A stretch of 42,225 bases of DNA from assembly GCA_002490835.1 (NCBI GenBank), contig DKUU01000002.1:1-42225 (forward strand). The letters are read 5' to 3'. The notes under the pieces are model-generated. The model was not told where the DNA came from and did not search any database. It saw only the letters and a list, made by a program, of their open reading frames with translations. Below, piece by piece: positions 33,699 to 42,225 of the stretch. The stretch is from Lachnospiraceae bacterium UBA7196 (GTDB lineage: Bacteria > Bacillota > Clostridia > Lachnospirales > Lachnospiraceae). Numbering within the stretch: position 1 is the first letter of the stretch; each line of letters opens with the position of its first letter. The position numbers and the translations under genes were made by a program.

Positions 33699-34796
33699 AT
33701 GCGTAAGGAGGCTATACGGCTTGTACTTTGTCAGTCCAGTGCCAATTATCGGAGACCGGAAACGTTTGAAAATAAAATGACCTATCCCCTGCCGCCCTTT
33801 TCGACTGTGATCGGTGCGCTCCATAAAGCGTGCGGTTATACGGAGACGCATGAAATGGATATCAGCATACAGGGCAGATACGGTTCGATGAACAGACGGA
33901 TTTACCGCGACTATAATTTTCTCAATTCCACGTTTGATGACAGGGGCATTCTTGTAAAAATGACAAATGAAAGTATGCTCAGTACGGCATTCGTCAAAGT
34001 GGCGGAATCCAAAAAGAATAACAGCAGCTTTGAAAAAAATACGGATATCAGAGTGTATGATCAGGAACTGTTGGCGGAATATCAGAGCCTGAAACAAAAA
34101 GGCAGGGAAGTGCAGGTTTTGAAAAATGAAAAGCTTAAGCCGGAATTGGAGCGATTAAACGAGGAGAAAAAGAGACTTGCCGAGCAAAAAAAACAGTTGG
34201 ATAAAGCATCGCCAGAGTTCGAAGAGGCCAAAGCTCGGGAGGAAGCTGTCAAAGAAAAGATAGCAGAAGCAAAAAAAACATTTTCTGAGTATGAGAAAAA
34301 TGCTTATGAAATCCCTTATTCCCGGTTCCGGGTACTGACAACCTCGATCAAACAGTATGAGATTTTGTCTGATATTGAGCTGATCATTCATATTACGGCG
34401 AATGACAGAAAGACTTTGGAAGATATTTATGCGAATGTATACAATATCACCTCTTTGGGAAGAAGCGAAGACTTTGTCGAGGTAAAAGAGGCGGCGTGGG
34501 TTATGCTTGACGGCTGTGAGGAAGAACTGGAATCGGAGTATCCGGCCTATCTTGCCCTTGAAAATGTGAGAAGACAAAAGATCCTTACAAAGGATAAAGG
34601 GATGAGCAGGCAGATCGTTGGCACCAAATATGCGATTCCCAAGCTGTATACGATCGGTGAAAACGGACAGAGGATCTTCGATAAGAAGAAAGTGCTGTAC
34701 GCATCGGGCTATGTCATCAGTGACATTGAGGAAGACGACGGTATCTATGTGGATTGGCTGGATGATGGGAAGTATTATATTGTTAATTTCGTGTAA
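33699..34796 (+). CDS. cas5: Cas5 with an 80-residue coiled-coil insertion
   Basis: A 365-residue protein, long for Cas5 (usually about 200-270). ATG 33699 is preferred to a GTG at 33693, which is too close to AGGAAGAAG. The N-terminal RAMP segment AIRLVLCQSSANYRRPETFENKMTYPLPPFSTVIGALHKACGY is clear Cas5 and would cap the 5' handle of the crRNA. Residues about 122-202 (34062-34304) are a highly charged heptad-like helix (LERLNEEKKRLAEQKKQLDK; AREEAVKEKIAEAKK), probably a helical hairpin. After it the RAMP fold resumes (YSRFRVLTTSIKQYEILSDI; YANVYNITSLGRSEDFVEV). The insertion has no stop or frameshift, so it looks functional. Confidence 0.85.
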   Translation: MRKEAIRLVLCQSSANYRRPETFENKMTYPLPPFSTVIGALHKACGYTETHEMDISIQGRYGSMNRRIYRDYNFLNSTFDDRGILVKMTNESMLSTAFVKVAESKKNNSSFEKNTDIRVYDQELLAEYQSLKQKGREVQVLKNEKLKPELERLNEEKKRLAEQKKQLDKASPEFEEAKAREEAVKEKIAEAKKTFSEYEKNAYEIPYSRFRVLTTSIKQYEILSDIELIIHITANDRKTLEDIYANVYNITSLGRSEDFVEVKEAAWVMLDGCEEELESEYPAYLALENVRRQKILTKDKGMSRQIVGTKYAIPKLYTIGENGQRIFDKKKVLYASGYVISDIEEDDGIYVDWLDDGKYYIVNFV

Positions 34797-34862
34797 AGCA
34801 ATCATAATTTCGATCAATTATAAAACGGACACGGTTGTATCAAAAATCGTGTCCTGTATTAT

Positions 34863-34961
34863 ATGTGGCAAAGAGCCGTGAATGGAAGTTTGCTGTTTGC
34901 GCAGTACGTGGGGCGTCTTGCACGATTCACTTGTGAGTATATGGTTGAGGAAGAAGTATGA
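34863..34961 (+). CDS. Possible 32-residue ORF in the cas5-cas3 gap, coupled to cas3
   Basis: The 161-base gap 34797-34957 is the largest within the cas operon. An ATG at 34863 opens 32 codons (MWQRAVNGSLLFAQYVGRLA and on), ending in a TGA that overlaps the cas3 ATG in an ATGA junction. No good ribosome binding site precedes it. Just upstream GGACACG (34827-34833) pairs with CGTGTCC (34848-34854). It may be a coupling peptide, a small Cas-associated protein, or chance. Confidence 0.25.
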   Translation: MWQRAVNGSLLFAQYVGRLARFTCEYMVEEEV

Positions 34962-37324
34962 ATTATACAGAATTTAATGCAGAAAAAAGTTTGTTTGAGC
35001 AGGAATTTGGGGAGATGGTGAAGCAGGCGGCCAAAAGCGGCGGCGTGACGATAGCAGAACATAATCGTGCCCTTTTAGAACGGGCGAAGACGCTTTTTGA
35101 GCTGCATTATATCAGTCAGGATATTTATGAGCTGCTTTGTAGGGCGTGCGCGTATCACGATCTGGGAAAGGCAAATCCAAGGATGCAGGAACGGCTGAAA
35201 TGCAGTGAGTTGAAATTTGATCCAGATTTGGAAATTCCGCATAATGTGTTGTCTATGTATCTGATGCCAAAGGATGCTTCGCCAGAGTATGATATATTGC
35301 TGTTTGCTGTGGGATTTCATCATGATTACGGGGATGTGTTCCGTTTGTTGGAAGACCCGGAGAAACAAAGTCTGGCGAAAGAATTGCTAAAAGAATGGGA
35401 GTGCGCTAAGCATCCGGGCAGGAAAGCAATAAAAAAGATTCAAAGTTACATTACGCAGCCTGAGACAAAGAATAAGATGATTCTGGTAAAGGGCCTTTTG
35501 CATAAATGCGATTATGCGGCCAGCGGTGAGACGGAAATAGAATATCAAAATGACTTTTTGATGCGGAAGACAACTCGTTTTTTTGAAGAAAAGGGATTTT
35601 CTTTAAATGAGATGCAAAGATTCTGCCTGCAAAGGCAGGATGAAAATATTATGGTCGTCGGGCAGACCGGCATGGGAAAGACCGAAGCCGCGTTATTGTG
35701 GATCGGAGATCATAAGGGCTTTGTTTTTCTCCCGGTAAGAACGGCGATCAATAAAATGTATGACCGGATCAGAAACGAAATCATTGTGGACGAGAGTGCC
35801 GATGGGATAGAAAAACAGCTTGGTCTTTTGCATTCGGACGCGGTTTCCAGACTTTTGGAGCAGCAGGAGAGAAATGAGCAGCGAAAGGAAAATGTGAAAG
35901 GCGCGCTTTATCAGGAGATGGATGTAATAGCCTACCATGATCGGAGTAAGCAGCTTGCTATGCCGCTTACGATATCTACGGTAGATCAGTTGTTTGATTT
36001 CATTTTTCAGTATCAGACTTATGAATTGAAGCTTGCAACATTGTCCTATTCTAAAATCGTGATCGACGAGATTCAGATGTATGGAGCCGATCTGTTGGCA
36101 GATTTGATCTTTGGTTTGAAAATGATTCGGGATCTGGGCGGCAGGATCGCTATTACCACAGCTACGCTTGCACCTTTTGTAAAAGAACTGATGGAAGAGG
36201 TAGTCGGAGAATTTGCGTACGGCGTATTTTGTGAGAGGGAGCAGATAAGACATAGAATTAAAATCATTCCGGAAATGATGGATGCGGAAGCGATAACAGA
36301 AAAGTTTTGGGGATGTCTTTCAGCGAAAGATACAAAAACACCTTCCGGTAAGATATTGGTTATTTGTAATACCATTCAAAAGGCACAGTGGATGTATGAT
36401 GAGCTGCGGGAACAGATAGGAGAAGAAAGAGATAGAGTACATCTGCTCCATTCAAGGTTTATTCGTCGTGACAGGACGATGAAGGAAAATGAGATTTGTG
36501 AGTGTGGTGCGACGGAACATGAGGAGACGGTGATCTGGATCAGTACATCGCTTGTAGAGGCGAGCCTTGATATCGACTTTGATTATCTGTTTACCGAATT
36601 GCAGGATATTCCTTCACTTTTGCAGAGAATGGGAAGGGTGAACCGAAAGGGAAGAAAAGCTGTAGATGACTATAATTGTTTTATTTATACGGAAATAGAG
36701 GATAAGTATTTAGAGCGGCCCTATGTGCCGGGAAGAGAGCAACAAAGGGAAAGAACGACTTTTATTGACAGGGATATCTTTGAATTGTCCAAGCTGGCAT
36801 TGGAAGAAACATTAAATCCGGAGAAAGAGGGGTTTCTGTCAGAAGGACGTAAAATGGAGATGATGGAGAAATACTTTACGACAGAAAGATTAGTCAATAC
36901 TAATTATATGCGAAAGTGCAGGAAACAGATGGAAAAGCTAAACGATATCGTATTGTATGAACTGGACCGCAAGGATATTCGAATCCGAGAGGACATTTTT
37001 ACAAAGGATGTGATTCCGCTGCCTGTTTACGAATCCTGCCAACAGGAAATAGAGGATAGCGCAAAGAAAATCCGATCATCCAATACTGCGATGCTTGAGA
37101 AAATAAAAGAGCGCAGCCGCATCATGCAGTACACTGTTCCGGTACAAAGTTATATGGTACAGGAATATGAAAAAGCTGTTCGTAAAGGTTTGTCGGCAGA
37201 ATACTGCCGCCCTGTGCAGATTGGAACATATGAAAAGATAAACGTTATAGACTGTGACTATGATAACAGGATGGGGTTTCGGGCAAAAAAGTTTGTAAAA
37301 GTTGAAGATCCAATTTTCGTGTAG
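34958..37324 (+). CDS. cas3: Cas3 HD nuclease-helicase
   Basis: A 788-residue protein recruited by Cascade to unwind and degrade target DNA. The N-terminal HD nuclease shows CAYHDLGKANPRMQERL (His67-Asp68), PHNVLSMYL (His95) and VGFHHDYGD (His121-His122). The superfamily 2 helicase follows: Walker A VVGQTGMGKTEAALL (near 235), DEIQ box (VIDEIQMYG, near 370), ITTATLAPF, and late motifs STSLVEASLDIDFDYL and LLQRMGRVNRKGRK. Nuclease and helicase are fused in one chain, as usual in type I-B. No broken motif was seen. GAGGAAG precedes the ATG. Confidence 0.93.
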   Translation: MNYTEFNAEKSLFEQEFGEMVKQAAKSGGVTIAEHNRALLERAKTLFELHYISQDIYELLCRACAYHDLGKANPRMQERLKCSELKFDPDLEIPHNVLSMYLMPKDASPEYDILLFAVGFHHDYGDVFRLLEDPEKQSLAKELLKEWECAKHPGRKAIKKIQSYITQPETKNKMILVKGLLHKCDYAASGETEIEYQNDFLMRKTTRFFEEKGFSLNEMQRFCLQRQDENIMVVGQTGMGKTEAALLWIGDHKGFVFLPVRTAINKMYDRIRNEIIVDESADGIEKQLGLLHSDAVSRLLEQQERNEQRKENVKGALYQEMDVIAYHDRSKQLAMPLTISTVDQLFDFIFQYQTYELKLATLSYSKIVIDEIQMYGADLLADLIFGLKMIRDLGGRIAITTATLAPFVKELMEEVVGEFAYGVFCEREQIRHRIKIIPEMMDAEAITEKFWGCLSAKDTKTPSGKILVICNTIQKAQWMYDELREQIGEERDRVHLLHSRFIRRDRTMKENEICECGATEHEETVIWISTSLVEASLDIDFDYLFTELQDIPSLLQRMGRVNRKGRKAVDDYNCFIYTEIEDKYLERPYVPGREQQRERTTFIDRDIFELSKLALEETLNPEKEGFLSEGRKMEMMEKYFTTERLVNTNYMRKCRKQMEKLNDIVLYELDRKDIRIREDIFTKDVIPLPVYESCQQEIEDSAKKIRSSNTAMLEKIKERSRIMQYTVPVQSYMVQEYEKAVRKGLSAEYCRPVQIGTYEKINVIDCDYDNRMGFRAKKFVKVEDPIFV

Positions 37325-37341
37325 AAAGAGTGGGAGAGAAG

Positions 37342-37836
37342 ATGGAAGACCGGATTACGGGAGTTATGATCTATTATTATTTTGTGTGTAAAAGAAAGTT
37401 ATGGTACTTTGTCCATGAGATCAGCATGGAGGCGGAAAACGAAAATGTCATGCTGGGAAAATTGTTGGATGAAAACAGCTATCAGAGAGGGGAAAAGCAT
37501 ATCAACATAGATAATGTGATCAATATTGATTTTATCAAGGAACATAAAGAACTGCATGAGGTGAAGAAAAGCAAGGCAATCGAGGAAGCTGGTATCTGGC
37601 AGGTGAAATATTATTTATATTATCTGAAACAGCGAGGGGTAAGTGGATTAAAGGAAAAAATAGATTATCCGCTTTTGAAGAAAAATCTTTTGGTAGAATT
37701 GGCGCAGGAGGATGAAGAGCAGATAGAACAAATAATAAGTGATATCAATAAAATGAAGAATCAACCGTTACCGCCGGAGTTTTCCGAGGGGAAAATATGT
37801 ACAAAATGTGCATATCATGATCTGTGCTTTATTTAG
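37342..37836 (+). CDS. cas4: Cas4 exonuclease for spacer acquisition
   Basis: A 164-residue protein. ATG 37342 has GGGAG five bases upstream; a GTG at 37330 lies before that site. It is a RecB-like nuclease with an iron-sulfur cluster held by Cys16 (YYYFVCKRKLWYF) and Cys153, Cys156 and Cys162 (CTKCAYHDLC). The nuclease residues are in LHEVKKSK (Glu-x-Lys type) and the QVKYYLYYL (QxxxY-type) helix. It trims prespacers and helps select the PAM with Cas1-Cas2. All four cluster cysteines are present, so it should be active. Confidence 0.9.
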   Translation: MEDRITGVMIYYYFVCKRKLWYFVHEISMEAENENVMLGKLLDENSYQRGEKHINIDNVINIDFIKEHKELHEVKKSKAIEEAGIWQVKYYLYYLKQRGVSGLKEKIDYPLLKKNLLVELAQEDEEQIEQIISDINKMKNQPLPPEFSEGKICTKCAYHDLCFI

Positions 37837-37880
37837 TACTATCATAGTTGGAATATTAAGTATACCACGAGGGGAGAGTT

Positions 37881-38873
37881 ATGGGGCAGAGTTTTTACGT
37901 TTATAATAACGGCGATTTAAGAAGAAAAGACAATACATTGCAATTTACGCCCTGTGAAGGAGAAAGGAGAGATATTCCGATAGAGCGCATTGATGATATT
38001 TATGTGATGTCGGAAATGACCTTCAATACTTCATTTATCAGTTATATATCGCAGTACGGGATACCGATCCACTTTTTTAACTATTATAATTTTTATACCG
38101 GGAGCTTTTATCCGAAAGAGAAATTGCTGGCGGGGCAGCTTTTGGTAAAGCAGGTGGAACATTATTCTGACTATGATAAAAGGATTGTGATTGCCAGAAA
38201 ATTTATTGAAGCGGCAGCAGATAATATTTATAGAAATCTCCGTTATTATAATGGACGAGGAAAAGACGTTTCTGTCTATATGTCGGAAGTAGATGAGCTG
38301 CGAAAGAAAATACCTGATACAAATTTTATACAGGAATTGATGGGAATAGAGGGTAATATCAGGAAACAATATTATGCGGCATGGAATGTGATCGTGGATC
38401 AGGAGATTCATTTTGAAAAGAGAGTGATGCATCCGCCGGATAATATGATAAATTCTTTGATATCCTTTGTTAATTCCATGATTTATGCGAAGATACTGAC
38501 TGAGATTTATCATACGCAGCTGAATCCAACAGTAAGTTATTTACATGAACCGGGGGTTAGGAGATTTTCACTTTGTCTTGATATTGCAGAAGTATTTAAG
38601 CCACTTATTGGTGACAGGCTGATTTTCTCCTTACTAAATCGCAGGCAGATTACAGAGGGCAGCTTTACCAAAGATTTGAATTTCCTGCATCTTACCAAAG
38701 AAGCGTCAGGATTAATAGCGAAAGAATTGGAAGAACGGTTAAAGAAAACGATCATGCACAAAGAACTTGGCCGGCAGGTCAGCTATCAATATCTTATGCG
38801 TCTTGAAGCATATAAGCTGACAAAGCATTTAATTGGGGAAAAAGAGTATGAAGGGTTTAAAATATGGTGGTAA
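37881..38873 (+). CDS. cas1: Cas1 integrase (type I-B)
   Basis: A 330-residue protein that inserts new spacers together with Cas2. GGGGAG precedes the ATG. The beta-strand N-terminal domain (YVYNNGDLRRKDNTLQF; IDDIYVMSEMTFNTSFI) is followed by the all-helical catalytic domain with the metal-binding residues near Glu157 (LMGIEGNIRKQYY), His222 (SYLHEPGVRRFSL) and Asp234 (CLDIAEVFKPLIGDR). Length and motifs are normal for type I-B Cas1. The cas2 start lies three bases after its stop. Confidence 0.95.
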   Translation: MGQSFYVYNNGDLRRKDNTLQFTPCEGERRDIPIERIDDIYVMSEMTFNTSFISYISQYGIPIHFFNYYNFYTGSFYPKEKLLAGQLLVKQVEHYSDYDKRIVIARKFIEAAADNIYRNLRYYNGRGKDVSVYMSEVDELRKKIPDTNFIQELMGIEGNIRKQYYAAWNVIVDQEIHFEKRVMHPPDNMINSLISFVNSMIYAKILTEIYHTQLNPTVSYLHEPGVRRFSLCLDIAEVFKPLIGDRLIFSLLNRRQITEGSFTKDLNFLHLTKEASGLIAKELEERLKKTIMHKELGRQVSYQYLMRLEAYKLTKHLIGEKEYEGFKIWW

Positions 38874-38876
38874 ACT

Positions 38877-39155
38877 ATGTACATAGTATTGGTTTATGAT
38901 ATCAGTCAGGACAATAATGGGCAAAGACGTTGGTCCCATGTGTTTAAGATTTGCAAAAAGTATCTGACACATATCCAAAATTCAGTTTTTGAGGGTGAGA
39001 TATCCAAAGTTCAGCTTGTTAAACTACAGCAGGAATTAAGGCCGCATATTGATAAAGCTATGGATTCTGTGATTATATTTAAAAGCAGGCAGGAAAAGTG
39101 GCTGGATAAAGAGTTTTGGGGAAAGGAAGACGATAAGACCAGTTTCTTTTTATAA
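38877..39155 (+). CDS. cas2: Cas2
   Basis: A 92-residue ferredoxin-fold protein that bridges two Cas1 dimers during spacer integration. The first strand MYIVLVYDIS carries the conserved Asp8. HVFKICKKYLTHIQNSVFEGEIS and the last strand SVIIFKSRQEKW complete the fold. It is the last cas gene; the array leader begins right after it. Confidence 0.95.
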   Translation: MYIVLVYDISQDNNGQRRWSHVFKICKKYLTHIQNSVFEGEISKVQLVKLQQELRPHIDKAMDSVIIFKSRQEKWLDKEFWGKEDDKTSFFL

Positions 39156-39340
39156 TGGATTTTGTCGACTGGTAATCATGTAAAAACCATAGGGGGTTGA
39201 CAATGATAGGATGGGGGTGGATTATGAGGAGGTTGGTGGTATTATTTTGATAAGTATATTAAAATAAATTGCTGGTCAGATAGGAGGTAGACAAAAAGGG
39301 TGATATTGGCAACAGATTGATGCGGTGATATTTTGGGTGG
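39156..39340 (+). promoter_or_regulatory. CRISPR leader
   Basis: A 185-base non-coding stretch, G- and T-rich, between cas2 and the first repeat. It has a perfect TTGACA (39197-39202), though without a -10 at ideal spacing, and an alternative weak promoter around TTGGTG (39232) with TATATT (39253-39259 region). It should drive the array transcript and carry the signals for leader-end spacer insertion. The direction fits the cas genes and the repeat's similarity to other type I-B repeats. Confidence 0.6.
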
Positions 39341-42199
39341 GTTGAGATAGAAACAGAGTGGAATTTAGAGGATACAGATCGAACTCATTTATCACAAGGA
39401 GGCATAGTTGAGATAGAAACAGAGTGGAATTTAGAGGAAAGAGTTCCAGCGGAACAGTCAGAACGCTTTCAGTTGAGATAGAAACAGAGTGGAATTTAGA
39501 GGGTGTTCTGCTGTTCCATGCGCTGGTCATAGTAAACACGTTGAGATAGAAACAGAGTGGAATTTAGAGGGAAGACACACATCAATTATAGCAAAAAGGA
39601 GGACGTTGAGATAGAAACAGAGTGGAATTTAGAGGCACAATACCGGCAGCTGCTCCGGCAGCGCGGCCTGGGTTGAGATAGAAACAGAGTGGAATTTAGA
39701 GGCTTTTTCGCGATGTCGACGAGTTTGAGGCCCTGCCGGTTGAGATAGAAACAGAGTGGAATTTAGAGGAAAACAAGTTCACGAAGGCCCTGGCCATAGT
39801 CAGTTGAGATAGAAACAGAGTGGAATTTAGAGAAGATTGACGCCACCATGCAAAGGAAGCAGGTGTGCGTTGAGATAGAAACAGAGTGGAATTTAGAGAT
39901 GACTATCAGGCCAACACCCTCTCCTTTGTGGTGGTTGAGATAGAAACAGAGTGGAATTTAGAGTGGACTATGATAAGCGAACAATATCCGGCAAGCGTGG
40001 TTGAGATAGAAACAGAGTGGAATTTAGAGTTGACTCAGACGTCGTGTATAAGAAGGCAAGTAGGTTGAGATAGAAACAGAGTGGAATTTAGAGGAGAAGG
40101 CTATAACTGAATATAACAACGCTGTGCTGGTTGAGATAGAAACAGAGTGGAATTTAGAGTACATGGCGCAAATGGGGCAGTATCAGCAGAATTTTCGTTG
40201 AGATAGAAACAGAGTGGAATTTAGAGTGCCTATGGCGTTGCAGATTTATCAGATTTACCGCAGTTGAGATAGAAACAGAGTGGAATTTAGAGACCCAATC
40301 TGCGTATTCGTTGCCTGACGCAAGCTCGGTTGAGATAGAAACAGAGTGGAATTTAGAGTCTTCATTCCCTCCCTTCATTTTTTTTAATCCTCCGTTGAGA
40401 TAGAAACAGAGTGGAATTTAGAGCCGTATGCCGCCCCCTGACGGGAAGTGGTCATATCGTTGAGATAGAAACAGAGTGGAATTTAGAGGCCACCTCCTCT
40501 TTTAAGTCTGTACGATGGTAATACGTTGAGATAGAAACAGAGTGGAATTTAGAGGACGGACTTGTCGCCGCTGGCCGAGATTCCACAGTGGTTGAGATAG
40601 AAACAGAGTGGAATTTAGAGTAGACCTTCAAAAAGTCTTCCTCATCAACAATGAAGTGTTGAGATAGAAACAGAGTGGAATTTAGAGGAAGAACCGCCCG
40701 CCGGAGACCTGTACCCTGCTATGTTGAGATAGAAACAGAGTGGAATTTAGAGCTTGAAGAAAGGCCTTATTTGACTGATTTTGGTCAGGTTGAGATAGAA
40801 ACAGAGTGGAATTTAGAGTGTACAGTGTTGTTACTGCTATAGAAGACCTTGAAAGTTGAGATAGAAACAGAGTGGAATTTAGAGGAAGAATTACGATGAG
40901 ACTTGGCAGGCGTTCCTTAGGTTGAGATAGAAACAGAGTGGAATTTAGAGTCTCATAAAGTTGTGGGAAAGAGTGTGGGCAGGATGGTTGAGATAGAAAC
41001 AGAGTGGAATTTAGAGTTTGTTTCCCCTGCATCGCCTGTGTCAGCGCACTTTGTTGAGATAGAAACAGAGTGGAATTTAGAGTTCAGATCAATTTGTTAC
41101 TTGATGGGAAGGTTATTGGTTGAGATAGAAACAGAGTGGAATTTAGAGTGTGTAGCGCGGGATCTGTATCTTTATGAAGGTTGGTTGAGATAGAAACAGA
41201 GTGGAATTTAGAGGCCTTTCAGACATCCGTGTCGTATCTGACACAAAACGTTGAGATAGAAACAGAGTGGAATTTAGAGCACTTAGCGGATACGGAGATA
41301 TTATACCACAATTCTGTTGAGATAGAAACAGAGTGGAATTTAGAGCATTGTGATGAATGTGCGGATTGTGTACTTGTGAAGTTGAGATAGAAACAGAGTG
41401 GAATTTAGAGATATTTCCACAGCAATCGCAAAAACCGTGTTGAGACGTTGAGATAGAAACAGAGTGGAATTTAGAGTTTTGATAGTCTGCAAAACAGCAT
41501 AAGGGCTGTAATGGTTGAGATAGAAACAGAGTGGAATTTAGAGGTATAATACTTGGCATACTCCCAACTATCCTTCTTGGTTGAGATAGAAACAGAGTGG
41601 AATTTAGAGTAGGTTCTCCTTTCATTGCTCAATCAAATCAATAAAGTTGAGATAGAAACAGAGTGGAATTTAGAGCATAGACAGCGTTTGGACAAGTTCC
41701 CGAAAAGCTGGTTGAGATAGAAACAGAGTGGAATTTAGAGATCATTGTGTCGGACAGAATCGTTGACGTAAGCGCGGTTGAGATAGAAACAGAGTGGAAT
41801 TTAGAGTTGTTTCACAGCATGGGAGAGCCATTCGACAAGGTAGTTGAGATAGAAACAGAGTGGAATTTAGAGACCCCATGCCATCATATTTAGCAAAGAA
41901 AGAAAATCGTTGAGATAGAAACAGAGTGGAATTTAGAGCTTTTCAGAATCATTTCTAATGTCGTTGTCGTCACGGTTGAGATAGAAACAGAGTGGAATTT
42001 AGAGGGGATAAGGGGAGAAAGAAAAGGATATGGCAGGATGTTGAGATAGAAACAGAGTGGAATTTAGAGATGTATAGTACAAACGGACAGTTTGGTCTTT
42101 TTGCGTTGAGATAGAAACAGAGTGGAATTTAGAGTCTTATCAGAAAAGGGGTTGTCCCCTGCGGAGATGGTTGAGATAGAAACAGAGTGGAATTTAGAG
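39341..42199 (+). CRISPR. Type I-B-like CRISPR array, 44 repeats, 43 complete spacers, may continue beyond the window
   Basis: A 30-base repeat beginning GTTGAGATAG, with middle AAACAGAGTG and end GAATTTAGAG, occurs 44 times from 39341 to 42199. I read all 44 copies as identical. The 43 complete spacers are 34-38 bases, most 35-37. The last repeat ends 26 bases before the window edge, so either another spacer is cut off or the array ends there. By analogy with type I-B repeats, Cas6 would leave the last eight bases (ATTTAGAG) as the crRNA 5' tag. No duplicate spacers were noticed. The open frames in the array that repeat VEIETEWNLE are translated repeats and not genes. Confidence 0.97.
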
Positions 42200-42225
42200 G
42201 AAAGGAGAAAGTTTGAAACTTAAAT

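Noticed and set aside
34944..34979. Degenerate CRISPR-repeat-like sequence at the cas3 start (GTTGAG and later AATTTA)
   Set aside because: The match is two short blocks with wrong spacing and overlaps the purine-rich cas3 ribosome binding site; not enough to claim a repeat.
39276..41625. Several open frames inside the array on both strands
   Set aside because: They are translations of the CRISPR repeat (repeating VEIETEWNLE or LNSTLFLSQ) and carry no independent coding signal.
1..42225. tRNA, rRNA, insertion sequences, prophage or integrase genes
   Set aside because: None was recognised on either strand; apart from the foldback element no transposase or terminal repeats of an insertion sequence were seen.

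Overview
The window looks like a chromosomal segment from a Gram-positive, anaerobic, gut-type Clostridia, most probably Lachnospiraceae. This is an inference from family-level resemblance: a glgC-glgD pair in which GlgD is degenerate, a DUF3791/DUF3990 cassette, a DUF4143 ATPase, a membrane-anchored GH20 enzyme, a two-domain NadE, strong purine-rich Shine-Dalgarno sites, and a type I-B-like CRISPR-Cas locus. No rRNA or tRNA genes were seen.

Layout. (1) 1-1.7 kb is an AT-richer accessory stretch: a three-gene cassette (DUF3791, an ADP-ribosyltransferase-like DUF3990 protein, a small helical protein), a convergent HTH regulator with a possible 32-residue coupled ORF, and a small membrane protein. 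(2) 1.8-9.3 kb is metabolic: glgC-glgD for glycogen synthesis, an unusually isolated carB, a small PH/GRAM-like protein, and a DUF4143 ATPase with its own promoter. (3) 9.3-14.1 kb is transport with RNA-level control: a strongly promoted structured RNA ending in an intrinsic terminator, a three-gene ABC-2 exporter, and an NhaC-type antiporter behind a pseudoknot-capable leader. (4) 14.1-26.2 kb carries envelope and housekeeping genes: a lipoprotein, an acyltransferase, two membrane proteins of unknown role, a glycosyltransferase, hisC, a small-multidrug-export-family protein, a 1008-residue GH20 protein, a methyltransferase with an insertion, a 147-bp foldback element, and hslO. (5) 26.2-30.2 kb holds a gene-poor AT-rich stretch, nadE, a Uma2 protein, and a membrane protein with an FMN-binding-like tail. 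(6) 30.4 kb to the end is a complete cas operon (cas6-cas8-cas7-cas5-cas3-cas4-cas1-cas2), a leader, and an array of 44 apparently identical 30-nt repeats with 43 complete spacers. The array may continue past the window.

How the parts work together. The cas genes run in one direction from a good promoter (TTGACT, 17 bp, TATATT). They supply crRNA processing (Cas6), a Cascade complex (Cas8, Cas7, Cas5 and probably Cas11 from an in-frame start inside cas8), target destruction (Cas3), and spacer capture (Cas4, Cas1, Cas2). The most notable points here are the strong internal ribosome binding site in cas8 and an approximately 80-residue coiled-coil insertion in Cas5.

Outside CRISPR, the best candidates for something undescribed are the structured RNA at about 9374-9668, the pseudoknot leader of the antiporter, the foldback element before hslO, and three places where a hairpin plus T-tract is built into a promoter so that one short module could both end and start transcription. 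All function calls come from reading motifs by eye; no database search was possible.
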